Shown piece by piece: positions 10,635 through 19,297 of a DNA stretch of 64,000 nt. The notes beneath the pieces were generated by a model. That model saw only the letters and a program-made list of their open reading frames with translations. It was not told the DNA's origin and ran no database searches. The DNA comes from Streptomyces sp. CB03234 (GTDB lineage: Bacteria > Actinomycetota > Actinomycetes > Streptomycetales > Streptomycetaceae). Both the position numbers and the translations under genes were made by a program. The first letter of the stretch is position 1. Every line of letters begins with the position of its first letter. Location: positions 870,169 through 934,168 of the forward strand of contig NZ_LIYH01000001.1 in assembly GCF_001905885.1 (NCBI RefSeq), given 5' to 3'.

Positions 10635-11917
10635 CCGGTCAGGTGGACGCGGTCCCGCGCGTCCGTCCAGCGGTAGACGCCCACCCCGGCCACCTCCGCC
10701 GCCGGCAGCCGCACGCTCGGCGCCAGCGCCTGGGGCACGCCGGTCGCCAGGTCCACCGCCACCGGGCTGCCCCCGCCGGCCAGGGCGTCCGCCACGCTGC
10801 GGGCACCGCTCGCGCCGTACGCCACGCCCCCGTCCGTGACGGTGGTCAGCGTCAGCGGCGTGGAACCGTCCGCCTCCTCGAAGCAGCGGCCGGTCCGCGC
10901 GTCCAGGTCGAAGGCGAGGCTCCCGGCGATCAGGTACCGGCCGCCCGGCGAGACCACCGCCTGCGGGTACTCGCCCGGTTCGATCGCCGGCCTGCGGCAC
11001 TCCGCCTTCACCAGCGGCCTGCCCGTGCGTGCCTCGTGGACCGCCCAGATGTCGTGCGTGGCCGCCCGCGCCGCGCCCTTCTTGTGCTGCCACCGCGCCA
11101 GCACGTGCCCGGACGTCAGCGAGCCGGGCACCCCGCTCGCCGGGTCGGCGCCGGCCGGGGCCCGGTCGCGGCTGAACCAGCCGCCCGGCACCCAGAAGCC
11201 CCGCGCACCGCTCACCAGCAGGCCCTTGGACGTCACCCCGCGCACGGCGGTCAGCCGCCGGCACTCCGCGCAGCCCTTGGGGTGGCCGAGGCGCTGCGGC
11301 GGCACCGTGCTCACCTCGCCGGTGTCCGGTGCGACGACCGCGCTCCTCGTCCGCCCGTCGCTGATCAGCACGCCCGGTCCGGTGCCGGTCACTATCGGCA
11401 CGTCCGCCCACGGGACCTCCACCCGCTGCCGGGTGCCGTCGGCCGCGTCGTACAGGTCGAGCGACACGAAGCTGCCGGCCGTGGTGAGCGGGTCGTCGCC
11501 GGTCCTTCCGTACGACCAGGTCACGAAGAACCGCCGGCCCTCCTTCTCCAGCGCCAGCAGGCCGGGAAAGCTCTCCGGGTCGCCGAGCGGCCGCCAGGGC
11601 CGGCCCGCCCAGCCGTGGCGGCCGGTGCGCGCGTCGAGGGTGCGGAGACGGAACCGGGTGTCGTCGACCCGCTCCAGGTACGCGATCACTCCGGTGGTGC
11701 GGGCGATGACGTACTCGGGGGAGACGCCGGTGATGTCCCAGCCCCGGGAGGTGTCGTACGCGTCGGGGACGGTGAGCCGGGTCACGGGCGCGGCGCCGGC
11801 TTTCGCGGGCGGCACCGAGGGGCGCTGGTCGCCGGTTCCGCAGGTGGCGAGCAGGAGCAGCAGGGCCAGGACGGCCACGCCGGCCACCAGGGCCATGCGC
11901 ACGATCCTCTGTCTCAC
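10616..11917 (-). CDS. Membrane-anchored beta-propeller-like protein
   Basis: A 433-residue exported protein of unknown function. The N-terminus (MRQRIVRM, then a Leu/Ala/Val core) ends in LLATC, a possible but atypical lipobox with Thr at -1; otherwise the segment is a membrane anchor. The rest has repeated strand patterns such as YVIARTTGVIAYLERV, FRLRTLDARTGR and YLIAGSLAFDLDARTGRC, suggesting a WD40/PQQ-type propeller. Four Cys occur in two pairs. The start is GTG11917 behind GGGGGG; longer ORFs upstream are low-complexity. It is convergent with and overlapping the exporter gene. Confidence 0.8.
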   Translation of the reverse strand: MRQRIVRMALVAGVAVLALLLLLATCGTGDQRPSVPPAKAGAAPVTRLTVPDAYDTSRGWDITGVSPEYVIARTTGVIAYLERVDDTRFRLRTLDARTGRHGWAGRPWRPLGDPESFPGLLALEKEGRRFFVTWSYGRTGDDPLTTAGSFVSLDLYDAADGTRQRVEVPWADVPIVTGTGPGVLISDGRTRSAVVAPDTGEVSTVPPQRLGHPKGCAECRRLTAVRGVTSKGLLVSGARGFWVPGGWFSRDRAPAGADPASGVPGSLTSGHVLARWQHKKGAARAATHDIWAVHEARTGRPLVKAECRRPAIEPGEYPQAVVSPGGRYLIAGSLAFDLDARTGRCFEEADGSTPLTLTTVTDGGVAYGASGARSVADALAGGGSPVAVDLATGVPQALAPSVRLPAAEVAGVGVYRWTDARDRVHLTGYARTA

Positions 11918-12035
11918 TGGTCCCCCCACCGGCCGACGGCGGCCAGCGTAGCAACTACGGCCCGCCACCGAGCAGTTACGCGCCCCTGCCCAGGCCCCGC
12001 CCACCGCCCCCGTCGCCCACCGCCCCCGCCGACCT

Positions 12036-12112
12036 GCGCGCCCGCCCGCGCCGCATCGCCAAACCCGCCGCCCCGCCGCCCCGCCCACCGCGCCCGCCCG
12101 CGCCGCGTCGCC
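12036..12112. repeat. Imperfect GC repeats in the 11918-12197 gap
   Basis: Two ~20-nt copies differing at one base (CCCGCCCGCGCCGCATCGCC at 12041-12060 and its variant at 12093-12112) are 52 bp apart in a C-rich, low-complexity stretch. A third degenerate copy follows near 12115-12140. No gene is seen here. Confidence 0.6.
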
Positions 12113-12197
12113 CGCCCCGCCCGCGCCGCACCGCGCATCGTGCCCGTCGCTCACCGTGCCCGGAGGGGGCCGTGTGCCGGGCGCCTACGATGGATCG

Positions 12198-13187
12198 GTG
12201 AACGTCTCCCTCTCCACCGCGGACGCCCTGCGTGGCGCCCTCGCCGGGCTGCTCGACGGGCTGCCGCCGACGCAGGCGGCACAGGCAGTCGACCGGCTGA
12301 TCGCCCACTACCGCGGGACGGTCCCGACCGGCGCGCCCGTGCTGCGCGACCGGTCCGACGTCGCCGCCTACGCCGCGTACCGGATGCCCGCGACGTTCGA
12401 GGCGGTACGGGCGGCGCTGGCGGCGCTGCGGGACGCGGCGCCGGAGTGGGTGCCGGGCACGCACACCGACATCGGCGGCGGGACGGGTGCGGCGAGCTGG
12501 GCGGTCGCCGAGGCGTGGGACGCGGCGGCGCGCACCACCGTGCTGGACTGGGCCGAGCCGGCGCTGGCGCTGGGCCGCGAGCTGGCCGCCGCGTCGGGGA
12601 TCCCGTCCCTGGAGGCCACCGCGTGGCAGCGCGCGCGTATCAGCGCGGCGCTCCGCGTCGAGAGCACCGATCTCGTCACCGTGTCGTACGTCCTCAACGA
12701 ACTCACCGAGCAGGACCGCACCTCCGTCGTCACCGAGGCCGCCCGGGCCGCGCAGGCCGTCGTGATCGTCGAACCCGGTACCCCCGGCGGCTACGCCCGG
12801 ATCATCGCCGCCCGCGACCTGCTGATCGCGGCCGGCCTGACGATCGCCGCGCCCTGCCCGCACAGCGGCGCCTGCCCCATCGAGCCGGGCACCGACTGGT
12901 GCCACTTCGCGGCCCGGGTCAGCCGCTCCTCCCTCCACCGGCAGGTGAAGGGCGGCTCACTGGCGTACGAGGACGAGAAGTTCGCCTATGTCGTGGCGAC
13001 CCGGTTCCCCGTGGCCCCCGCCACCGCGCGGGTGACCCGCAAGCCCCAGATCCGCAAGGGTCAGGTCCTGCTGGACCTGTGCACCGAGGACGACGGGCTG
13101 CGCCGCGACACGGTGACCAAGCGGCACGGCACGCTCTACAAGGCGGCCCGCGACGCCGCCTGGGGGGACGAGTGGCCGCCCCGCTGA
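12198..13187 (+). CDS. Rsm22-type small-ribosomal-subunit methyltransferase-like protein
   Basis: A 329-residue SAM-dependent methyltransferase-fold protein of the Rsm22/METTL17 family, linked in eukaryotes to mitoribosome small-subunit assembly. It has the SAM motif DIGGGTGAASWAVAEAW (~residues 92-108), TVSYVLNEL as the motif-IV region, and VIVEPGTPGG. The Cys-rich segment APCPHSGACP followed by DWCHFAARV matches the metal/Fe-S cluster region of the family. Start GTG12198 is preceded by TACGAT and 6 nt with no Shine-Dalgarno, so it is probably leaderless. The role in bacteria is by family analogy. Confidence 0.9.
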   Translation: MNVSLSTADALRGALAGLLDGLPPTQAAQAVDRLIAHYRGTVPTGAPVLRDRSDVAAYAAYRMPATFEAVRAALAALRDAAPEWVPGTHTDIGGGTGAASWAVAEAWDAAARTTVLDWAEPALALGRELAAASGIPSLEATAWQRARISAALRVESTDLVTVSYVLNELTEQDRTSVVTEAARAAQAVVIVEPGTPGGYARIIAARDLLIAAGLTIAAPCPHSGACPIEPGTDWCHFAARVSRSSLHRQVKGGSLAYEDEKFAYVVATRFPVAPATARVTRKPQIRKGQVLLDLCTEDDGLRRDTVTKRHGTLYKAARDAAWGDEWPPR

Positions 13188-13309
13188 CGGGCTGACGGGG
13201 TGACAGTGGGCGACCACGCGGGTGACGTCGTGCCCGTGGCAATTGCCCTGGGCCCCCTCGCGGAGTTGAGGTGGGCTCGTTCCAGCCACCTCACTCCCTG
13301 GAGGTTCCC

Positions 13310-13828
13310 TTGCTGCGCACCCGCTCGCGCCGTTTCACCGCCTGCGTGCTGACCGCCGCGTCCGCGATGCTCGCCACCACCGCCCTGACCTTCACCGCCG
13401 ACGCGGCGCCCAAGCCCACCCCGAAGGACGCGCCGAAGGACTCCGTGAAGGTGCTCGACTGGCTGGCGGACAAGCAGTCCGACACCAAGCCGGACCGCCT
13501 GCGCGTCGGCAGCGAGTGGACGGCCCACGCCCACCTCTACACCCACAAGAAGGGCAGGCCCGGCAAGAAGATCGGTGACGCCTCCTCGCGCTGCAGCGTC
13601 GTCGACCTCACCCGCCACGGGTACGTCGCCCTGTGCCACCGCGTACTGCGCACCGACGACGGCAGCATCAGCCTGAGCGACTCCATCGACCGCTTCGGCC
13701 GCTATCCGCACGGCGGGCGCTCGGCTGTCACCGGCGGCACGGGGAAGTACGTGGACGCCGAGGGCGAGGCCGAGATCACCTTCATCGACGGCGACCTCGC
13801 CCGGTTCCGCATCCTGCTCGACGACTGA
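13310..13828 (+). CDS. Secreted AOC/dirigent-like beta-barrel protein
   Basis: A 172-residue exported protein. A Tat- or Sec-like signal (basic RTRSRRF then a hydrophobic core ending TADA) is followed by a Lys/Pro/Asp-rich linker. The domain has a C-terminal hallmark of allene-oxide-cyclase/dirigent-type barrels (SAVTGGTGKYVDAEGEAEI). One Cys pair could form a disulfide. TTG13310 is the probable start: GGAGG is 5 nt upstream and it places the signal at the true N-terminus. GTG13271 is an alternative. The molecular function is unknown. A strong hairpin follows the stop. Confidence 0.8.
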   Translation: MLRTRSRRFTACVLTAASAMLATTALTFTADAAPKPTPKDAPKDSVKVLDWLADKQSDTKPDRLRVGSEWTAHAHLYTHKKGRPGKKIGDASSRCSVVDLTRHGYVALCHRVLRTDDGSISLSDSIDRFGRYPHGGRSAVTGGTGKYVDAEGEAEITFIDGDLARFRILLDD

Positions 13829-13848
13829 TCGCGCGGGATCCCGCGCAC

Positions 13849-13878
13849 GGGGGCCGGTCCCGCCCGGGGCCGGCCCCC
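13849..13878. terminator. Bidirectional terminator hairpin
   Basis: The stem GGGGGCCGG / CCGGCCCCC, with further CCC/GGG pairing inside, lies between two convergent genes (stops at 13828 and 13896). Confidence 0.8.
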
Positions 13879-13895
13879 TGCCGTGGAGTCACCGG

Positions 13896-14711
13896 TCAGG
13901 CGCGCAGTTCCTGCGTACAGCACTTCACGCTGCCGCCGCCCTTGAGCAGTTCGCCCAGGTCCATGCCGATCGGCTCGAAGCCGCGCTCGCGCAGTGGCCG
14001 GAACAGCCCCACCGCGGCCTGTGGCAGCAGGACGTGTCTGCCGTCGCTCACCGCGTTCAGCCCGAGCGCCGCCGCGTCGTCCTCCTCGGCGATCAGCGCG
14101 CCGGGGAACAGCCGGCGCAGCACCGAGCGGCTGCCGGGGGAGAACGCGCCGGGGTAGTACATGATCTCGTCGGCCGCGTCGTCCAGGACGCACAGGGCCG
14201 TATCCAGGTGGTAGTAGCGGGGGTCCACCAGGTCCAGGCCGATCACCGGCCGTCCGAAGAACTCCTGCGCCTCGTCGTGCGACAGGGGACTGGAGCGGAA
14301 ACCGCGCCCGGCCAGGATGTACGAGGCGGTGACGGCGAAGTCGCCCTCGCCCTCGTTGACATGGTCGGGTTCGCGGACGTCGGTGAAGCCGTGGGCCCGG
14401 AACCACGCGCGGTGGACGGCGGCCTCGGCGGCGCGTTCGGCGTGCGCGAACCGGGCGCCGAGCACCCGGCCGTCGATGACGGTGGCGCCGTTGGCGGCGA
14501 ACACCATGTCGGGCAGGTCGATTCGGGGCTCCAGCAGCTCGACGGTGTGGCCGAGCGCCAGGTACCGGTCGCGCAGGTCTTCCCATTGGGTGAGGGCGAG
14601 CGGCAGGTCGACCGGTTTCGCGGGGTCCATCCAGGGGTTGATGGAGTACGTCACCTTGAAGTGCGCGGGTGGGCACATCAGGTAGCGGCGAGGTGATGCG
14701 TCACGAGGCAA
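13896..14711 (-). CDS. ddaH: Dimethylarginine dimethylaminohydrolase-like amidino hydrolase
   Basis: A 271-residue guanidino-modifying pentein-fold enzyme, hydrolysing dimethylarginine or a related guanidino compound. It carries RRYLMCPPAHF at the start, NPWMD, LPDMVFAANGATV (substrate Asp), EGEGDFAV, the catalytic His in YYHLDTAL, and the nucleophilic Cys in GSVKCC near residue 264. Start TTG14711 is preferred because GAGGAG lies 6 nt upstream; ATG14765 would add 18 residues without a good site. Exact substrate (ADMA versus other guanidines, for example ornithine formation) is not decided by sequence. Confidence 0.9.
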   Translation of the reverse strand: MPRDASPRRYLMCPPAHFKVTYSINPWMDPAKPVDLPLALTQWEDLRDRYLALGHTVELLEPRIDLPDMVFAANGATVIDGRVLGARFAHAERAAEAAVHRAWFRAHGFTDVREPDHVNEGEGDFAVTASYILAGRGFRSSPLSHDEAQEFFGRPVIGLDLVDPRYYHLDTALCVLDDAADEIMYYPGAFSPGSRSVLRRLFPGALIAEEDDAAALGLNAVSDGRHVLLPQAAVGLFRPLRERGFEPIGMDLGELLKGGGSVKCCTQELRA

Positions 14712-14825
14712 GGAAGGCTCCTCACGGACGGCAGGGCACGCACGGTTGTGTACGTGGATAGCCATGGTGCGCCGGGAGGAGCCTTCGCGCAGTGGACCGT
14801 ACGGGTGAGTTCACGCCGGCGCCCG

Positions 14826-15002
14826 TCAAGCGCCGGGTGCCGTACGCCCTTCCTTCAGTTTGCGCAGCAACTCCCGCTTCTGCGCGACCGGGTCGACGCC
14901 CCGGCCGACGCCTCCGCCGCCGCTGCCGCGCAGCGCCTCGCGGGAGAGCTTCCGGCGCGTGCCGCCGACGCCGAGCAGGTTTCCGTTTCCACCACGGGTC
15001 AT
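14826..15002 (-). CDS. DUF6243-family small protein
   Basis: A 58-residue Gly/Arg/Lys-rich cytoplasmic protein beginning MTRGGNGNLLGVGGTRRKL and ending in a charged helix (VAQKRELLRKLKEG). This start matches the Streptomyces DUF6243 family as I remember it; the function is unknown. GGAG lies 8 nt before ATG15002. It is divergent from a TetR gene, and the shared 120-bp gap contains two operator-like palindromes, so it is a likely target of that regulator. Confidence 0.82.
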   Translation of the reverse strand: MTRGGNGNLLGVGGTRRKLSREALRGSGGGGVGRGVDPVAQKRELLRKLKEGRTAPGA

Positions 15003-15057
15003 GGGTGGGCTCCTTCGGTTCGTTGTCCGTTCGTCTCGCTGACGCACTCAACAATGA

Positions 15058-15094
15058 ACGAGACGTCTCGTCTTGTCAAGAGACGATACGTCTC
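15058..15094. promoter_or_regulatory. Two palindromic operators between DUF6243 and TetR genes
   Basis: ACGAGACGTCTCGT (15058-15071) is a perfect 14-bp palindrome. GAGACG-ATA-CGTCTC (15080-15094) is a second inverted repeat sharing the GAGACG/CGTCTC half-sites. Centres are ~22-23 bp apart, about two helical turns. They fit autoregulation by the adjacent TetR protein. Confidence 0.75.
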
Positions 15095-15122
15095 GCCTCG
15101 CGTCGCTGATAGGGTGGTGGGC

Positions 15123-15740
15123 ATGGCTGAGACCAAGGCACCCGACTCCACGCGCCGCAGCGAACGCTCCCGCCGCGCCATCTACGACGCCGCCCTCGCC
15201 CTCGTCGGCGAGGTCGGCTACGCCAAGACCACCATCGAGGGCATCGCCGCCCGCGCGGGCGTCGGCAAGCAGACCATCTACCGCTGGTGGCCCTCCAAGG
15301 CGGCCGTCCTCCTGGAGGCCTTCGTCGACCTCGGCGTCCAGGCCAACGAGGCGCTCGGGGGTGACGCGGACAGCGGGATCCCGGACACCGGCGACCTGGA
15401 GGCCGACCTCAAGTTCGTGCTGCGGGCCACGGTCGACGAGATGAACGACCCGAAGTACGAAGCCCCCTCGCGGGCCCTCGCCGCCGAGGGCGTGGTCAAC
15501 CCCGAGCTCGGCGCCCAGTTCGTCGAGCAACTGCTGGAACCGCAGCTCCAGCTGTACGTCAGGCGCCTGACCGCCGCCAGGGAACAGGGCCAGGTCCGCC
15601 CCGAGATCGACCCGCGCGTCGCGCTGGAGCTCTTCGTCGGCCCGCTCGCCCACCGCTGGCTGCTGCGCACCCAGCCGCTCAGCCACGCATACGCGGACAA
15701 ACTCGTCGAGTACGCCCTCCACGGCCTCGCCCCGAGGTGA
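15123..15740 (+). CDS. TetR-family transcriptional regulator
   Basis: A 205-residue regulator. The N-terminal TetR helix-turn-helix has the stretch IYDAALALVGEVGYAKTTIE and recognition part GVGKQTIYRWWPSKAAVL (~residues 45-62). The C-terminal ligand domain resembles TetR_C_16/33 types (ELFVGPLAHRWLLRTQPLS). It probably represses itself and the divergent DUF6243 gene through the two GAGACG palindromes. ATG15123 fits the family N-terminus, but the upstream ribosome site is weak. The ligand is unknown. Confidence 0.92.
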   Translation: MAETKAPDSTRRSERSRRAIYDAALALVGEVGYAKTTIEGIAARAGVGKQTIYRWWPSKAAVLLEAFVDLGVQANEALGGDADSGIPDTGDLEADLKFVLRATVDEMNDPKYEAPSRALAAEGVVNPELGAQFVEQLLEPQLQLYVRRLTAAREQGQVRPEIDPRVALELFVGPLAHRWLLRTQPLSHAYADKLVEYALHGLAPR

Positions 15741-15958
15741 GCCCCCACCACTCGCGTCCCCGTGCCGCTCCGTGGAGCTCCTCACGCCCGGCGGCCCGCG
15801 GCGAGGTGCGAATCACCCCATAGCACCGCAACGTGACCGGTCGGATGACGTCACGGAAACCGTCACCCCACCCAGGTTGGGGACTCCGGTCACCGAAGGC
15901 CCAGGATGGTGGGACCATGGCAGGGACCGCAGGGCTTGGCAGAGGTGTGAGGGGATAG

Positions 15959-16696
15959 ATGGGCGACGGGATCGGCCGCTACCGCGGCACGGAGAACAAA
16001 CTCGCGCAGTGGCTGCGCCGGCGCCCGAGGAAAGCCGCCGTCGAGACCCCGAGCCGCGAAGATCTGCTCCGGGCCACCGCCGCCGCAGGCCTGCCCCTCG
16101 CCCCCGCCGCGTACCCCGTCGGCTACCGGTGTTCGTGCGAGCGCGTCGGCTGTCCCACGCCCGCCCGCCATCCCGTTTCCTTCGCCTGGCAGACCCAGTC
16201 CACCACCGACCGGGCCCAGATCGAGCGGTGGGCCCAGGGCGAGCCGCACGCCAACTTCATCACCGCGACCGGCATGGTCCACGACGTCCTCGACGTTCCG
16301 CTGGAGGCCGGTCGCGCCGCGTTGGAGCGGCTGCTCGGCAAGGGCATCGACGTCGGCCCGGTCGCCGAGTCCGGGGACGGCCGGATGCTGTTCTTCACCG
16401 CCACCCGCGGCACCCCCGAGGACGAGGACGAGTGGTGGCCGTGCGAGCTGGACTGCCACCCCGAGACGATGGACGAGCACCCGGGCCTGCGCTGGCACTG
16501 CCGCGGCTCCTACGTCCTCGTACCGCCCGCCCGCCTTCCCGGTGAGCTGGGCGTGGAGTGGGTGCGCGGCCCGGAGCACCCGCTGCCGGACCCGCTGACC
16601 CTGCTGGAGGCGCTCACCGACGCCTGTGCCCGCCACGCCGACCAGTACGACGAGCACGACGACCACCACTCGGTGGCCTGGCCGCTCAGCCGCTGA
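15959..16696 (+). CDS. Bifunctional primase/polymerase-like (prim-pol N-terminal) protein
   Basis: A 245-residue protein related to the N-terminal domain of bifunctional DNA primase/polymerases found beside core genes in Streptomyces. It has the Cys-bearing segment YRCSCERVGCPTPARHPVSF, WAQGEPHANFITATG and a C-terminal part with GSYVLVPP. It is shorter than replicative prim-pols and lacks a helicase. The expected Asp pair of the catalytic site appears weak (VHDVLDVPLEAG), so enzymatic activity is uncertain. ATG15959 follows GAGGGGA. Confidence 0.78.
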   Translation: MGDGIGRYRGTENKLAQWLRRRPRKAAVETPSREDLLRATAAAGLPLAPAAYPVGYRCSCERVGCPTPARHPVSFAWQTQSTTDRAQIERWAQGEPHANFITATGMVHDVLDVPLEAGRAALERLLGKGIDVGPVAESGDGRMLFFTATRGTPEDEDEWWPCELDCHPETMDEHPGLRWHCRGSYVLVPPARLPGELGVEWVRGPEHPLPDPLTLLEALTDACARHADQYDEHDDHHSVAWPLSR

Positions 16697-16706
16697 CGCG
16701 CCGGGT

Positions 16707-17702
16707 TCACGAACCCGTCGCCGACGTCACACCCTGAAGCCGGCCCAGGACCGTCACCTGGTCCGACCCCGCACCCGCCGGCTTCACCAGCACCGCCTGG
16801 CTGGACACCCACTCCTTGGTGAGGGTGCTCTTGACCTCACCGGTCATCAGCGCCCGTACGTCGGGATTCACCTTCGGCCGGTAGCCCTTGGCCGCCGTCT
16901 GCCGGTCGTAGAACCGCGTCGCGAAGAAGACCAGCGCGCCGCCGTCCTGGGTGGTCAGCCCCAGCGGGGCGTAGTCACCGGTGTCCAGCGGCTGGTCCAC
17001 GTACTGGGTGGACAGCCCCGGCCGGTGGGCGACCTTGTTCCGCTCGTCGCGCCACATCGAGGTGTGCGGCCCGGCCGCGAAGTGCGCCGGCTTCCCGGTC
17101 TGCAGGTACGAGGAGTACTCCTCGCTCAGGTTCTTCGGCGCCACCGCGAGCGCCGTCGAGTCCGGCGCGGCCGGCTCGGCCCAACCGTCCTGGTCCGTCT
17201 TGAACTTCGGGACCCCGCCGGCGGGCAGGATCTGCAGGTACGCGACCTCCCACAGCTGGTCCGGGCCGTTGCGCACGAACACCAGCACCCAGCGGCTGTC
17301 GTCCGCGCCCTGGTCGGTGTCCCGGTTGGAGTCGGTGTCCGCGACGAACCAGCGCGGCCAGCCGGCCTTCTTCGGTATGACGTACCGGGCGTCGGTGAGC
17401 TCCAGCGGCCGGTGGTTGGGGTTGCCACCCGGGCTGGTGACACTGCGGGCCTTCAGGCCGGCCTGGTTGATCGCCCCCAGCGCGCCGGTGACCCGCCCCG
17501 CGTCGAGCGCCGGATCGTACGCCTTGTCGGCCTTGTTGTACGCGTCGGTGAAATCCGCCAGCGCCTGCGCGGCCTCGCCCTTCGTCGCCGTCGGTACGAC
17601 CTCCAGCTCGCCGTGCACCGTCACGCACCCGCTCGCCGTCAGCGCCAGCACCGTCGTCGCCGCGAGCGCCGCCGCCACCCGCCCTGGGACCCGCCTTCTC
17701 AT
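16707..17702 (-). CDS. Secreted lipoprotein, function unknown
   Basis: A 331-residue lipoprotein. The N-terminus MRRRVPGRV and hydrophobic core lead to the lipobox LTASGC, so mature Cys sits near residue 26. The mature part has Trp-rich strand segments (WVLVFVRNG, LWEVAYLQILPAGG) and no catalytic motif I recognise. AGAGG lies 6 nt before ATG17702; an in-frame ATG 27 nt upstream is less well placed. It is convergent with the prim-pol-like gene, with a 10-bp gap. Confidence 0.8.
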   Translation of the reverse strand: MRRRVPGRVAAALAATTVLALTASGCVTVHGELEVVPTATKGEAAQALADFTDAYNKADKAYDPALDAGRVTGALGAINQAGLKARSVTSPGGNPNHRPLELTDARYVIPKKAGWPRWFVADTDSNRDTDQGADDSRWVLVFVRNGPDQLWEVAYLQILPAGGVPKFKTDQDGWAEPAAPDSTALAVAPKNLSEEYSSYLQTGKPAHFAAGPHTSMWRDERNKVAHRPGLSTQYVDQPLDTGDYAPLGLTTQDGGALVFFATRFYDRQTAAKGYRPKVNPDVRALMTGEVKSTLTKEWVSSQAVLVKPAGAGSDQVTVLGRLQGVTSATGS

Positions 17703-17823
17703 CGGTTGCCTCTGCTCCTCGACCCCCATATGACCGTCCGAACCCTACCGGGGTCCACGGTGGACGGAGCGCCGGGTTCAGGTTCCCCCGGAACCGCCGC
17801 GCACCGCGTGCTTCAATGCCCCG

Positions 17824-18474
17824 GTGAACAGTGCATACGACGTGCTCGCCGTCTTCTGCGGAGGAGACGGCCGCCACGGCAACCTCCTTGGTGTCGTACG
17901 CGACGGGCGGCTCCACCCCGACGAGGCGTCCCGGCAGGCGTTCGCCAAGCAGCTGGGTTTCAGCGAGACCGTGTTCGTCGACGACCCCGAGCGCGGGGTC
18001 GTCGACATCTACACGCCCGGCGTGCGCCTGCCGTTCGCCGGCCATCCGCTCGTGGGCACGGCCTGGCTGCTGGACCTAGAGGTGGTGAACCCGCCGGCGG
18101 GCGAGGTGTGGGCGCGGCAGGACGGCGAGTTCACCTGGATCACCGCCCGAGCGGAGTGGGCGCCGGCGCGGACGATACGCCAGTACGGGTCGGCCGCCGA
18201 GGTGGACGCGCTGGACGTGCCGCCGCCGGGCGAGTGGGTGTACGCGTGGGCGTGGGAGGACGAGGCGGCCGGCCGGGTGCGGGCGCGGGCCTTCCCGGGG
18301 CGGGGTGACGGCATCGAGGAGGACGAGGCGACGGGCGCCGCCGCCCTGCTGCTCACCGCGCGGCTGGGCAGGGCGCTGAACATCGCGCAGGGCCGGGGCT
18401 CGCAGTTGCTGACGGCACCCGGCCCCGACGGCACGATCGAACTCGGCGGCAGGGTGAGGGAGATCAGGCGCTGA
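17824..18474 (+). CDS. PhzF-family isomerase
   Basis: A 216-residue protein of the PhzF/diaminopimelate-epimerase fold. It has FSETVFVDD (the catalytic Glu of the family), the LPFAGHPLVGTAWLL anchor motif, and EEDEATGAAALLLTARL in the C-terminal half. It is shorter than the usual 260-290 residues, with reduced loops. The GTG start has TTCAAT then six nucleotides and no Shine-Dalgarno, so it may be leaderless. No phenazine genes are nearby; these proteins usually have unknown housekeeping substrates. Confidence 0.87.
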   Translation: MNSAYDVLAVFCGGDGRHGNLLGVVRDGRLHPDEASRQAFAKQLGFSETVFVDDPERGVVDIYTPGVRLPFAGHPLVGTAWLLDLEVVNPPAGEVWARQDGEFTWITARAEWAPARTIRQYGSAAEVDALDVPPPGEWVYAWAWEDEAAGRVRARAFPGRGDGIEEDEATGAAALLLTARLGRALNIAQGRGSQLLTAPGPDGTIELGGRVREIRR

Positions 18475-18477
18475 GGG

Positions 18478-19143
18478 TCAGGCGCTGAGCGGGAACTCGT
18501 CGCCGAGCTGCTGGAACACCGCGCCGTTGAAGTCGAAGGCGCGCCTGCACTCGTCGATGATCCGCTGCTTCTCCAGGTCGTCGGCGTTCACCCGGTCCAG
18601 CAGCTCCCGGTAACCCCGCTTGAACGCGGCCGGGTTGGCGATCTGCTCGAAGACGTAGAACCGCACGCCGTCGCCCTTGCGCGCGAAGCCCCAGGTCCGC
18701 TCGGCCTTGTCGCGGATGATCTGGCCGCCGGACAGGTCGCCCAGGTAGCGCGTGTAGTGGTGGGCGATGTACCCGGCGGGCCAGGTGCGGGCGCACTCCT
18801 CGACGCGGGCGGCGTACGCGGTGGTGGCGGGCAGCGGTGCGGCCGCCGCGCGCCAGTCCGGGCCGCGCAGGTGGGCCAGGTCCCGCTCCAGCTCGGCGGT
18901 GCGGAACAGCTCCGGCTGTATGAACGGCCCGGCCACCGGGTCGTCCGCCAGCGCGTCGGCGGCACCTTCCAGGGCCCGGTACACGAACCAGAGCTGCTCG
19001 GTGTAGCGGGCGTAGGCCTCCACGCCGAGCCGTCCGCCGAGCAGGTCGCTCATGAAGGTCGAGTTCTCCGCTTCGGTGTGCTGCTGGTGCGAAGCGGTGC
19101 GGATGAGCGTCGAGAACGGGGTGACGGTACCGCTTGCGTCCAA
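18478..19143 (-). CDS. Heme oxygenase (biliverdin-producing)
   Basis: A 221-residue HO-1/HmuO-type enzyme degrading heme to biliverdin, CO and iron. The proximal His22 lies in QQHTEAEN, and the distal-helix GDLSGGQ motif is intact. TTG19143 is the probable start: GGAGG is 6 nt upstream and the length matches the family. A palindromic iron box 89 nt upstream indicates DmdR/DtxR-type repression by iron. It stands alone, with no heme-uptake genes adjacent. The 3' end is only 3 bp from the convergent PhzF gene. Confidence 0.93.
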   Translation of the reverse strand: MDASGTVTPFSTLIRTASHQQHTEAENSTFMSDLLGGRLGVEAYARYTEQLWFVYRALEGAADALADDPVAGPFIQPELFRTAELERDLAHLRGPDWRAAAAPLPATTAYAARVEECARTWPAGYIAHHYTRYLGDLSGGQIIRDKAERTWGFARKGDGVRFYVFEQIANPAAFKRGYRELLDRVNADDLEKQRIIDECRRAFDFNGAVFQQLGDEFPLSA

Positions 19144-19231
19144 GGCGGGCCTCCGGGGACCGAGGGGACGGGATGTGGCAGGCACAGCCGCAGACGCAGC
19201 CGTGACCGCCACCACTACCGCCGATCTTCCT

Positions 19232-19249
19232 ACTTAGGCTTACCTAAGT
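19232..19249. promoter_or_regulatory. Iron box (DmdR1/DtxR-type operator)
   Basis: ACTTAGG-CTTA-CCTAAGT has perfect 7-bp arms and matches the TTAGGTTAGSCTAACCTAA-like consensus. It lies upstream of the heme oxygenase gene on the minus strand. Confidence 0.85.
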
Positions 19250-19297
19250 CAACCAGTTCCCGACGGCCTGTCGGTAAAACGGTACCCGCCTGGCGCG

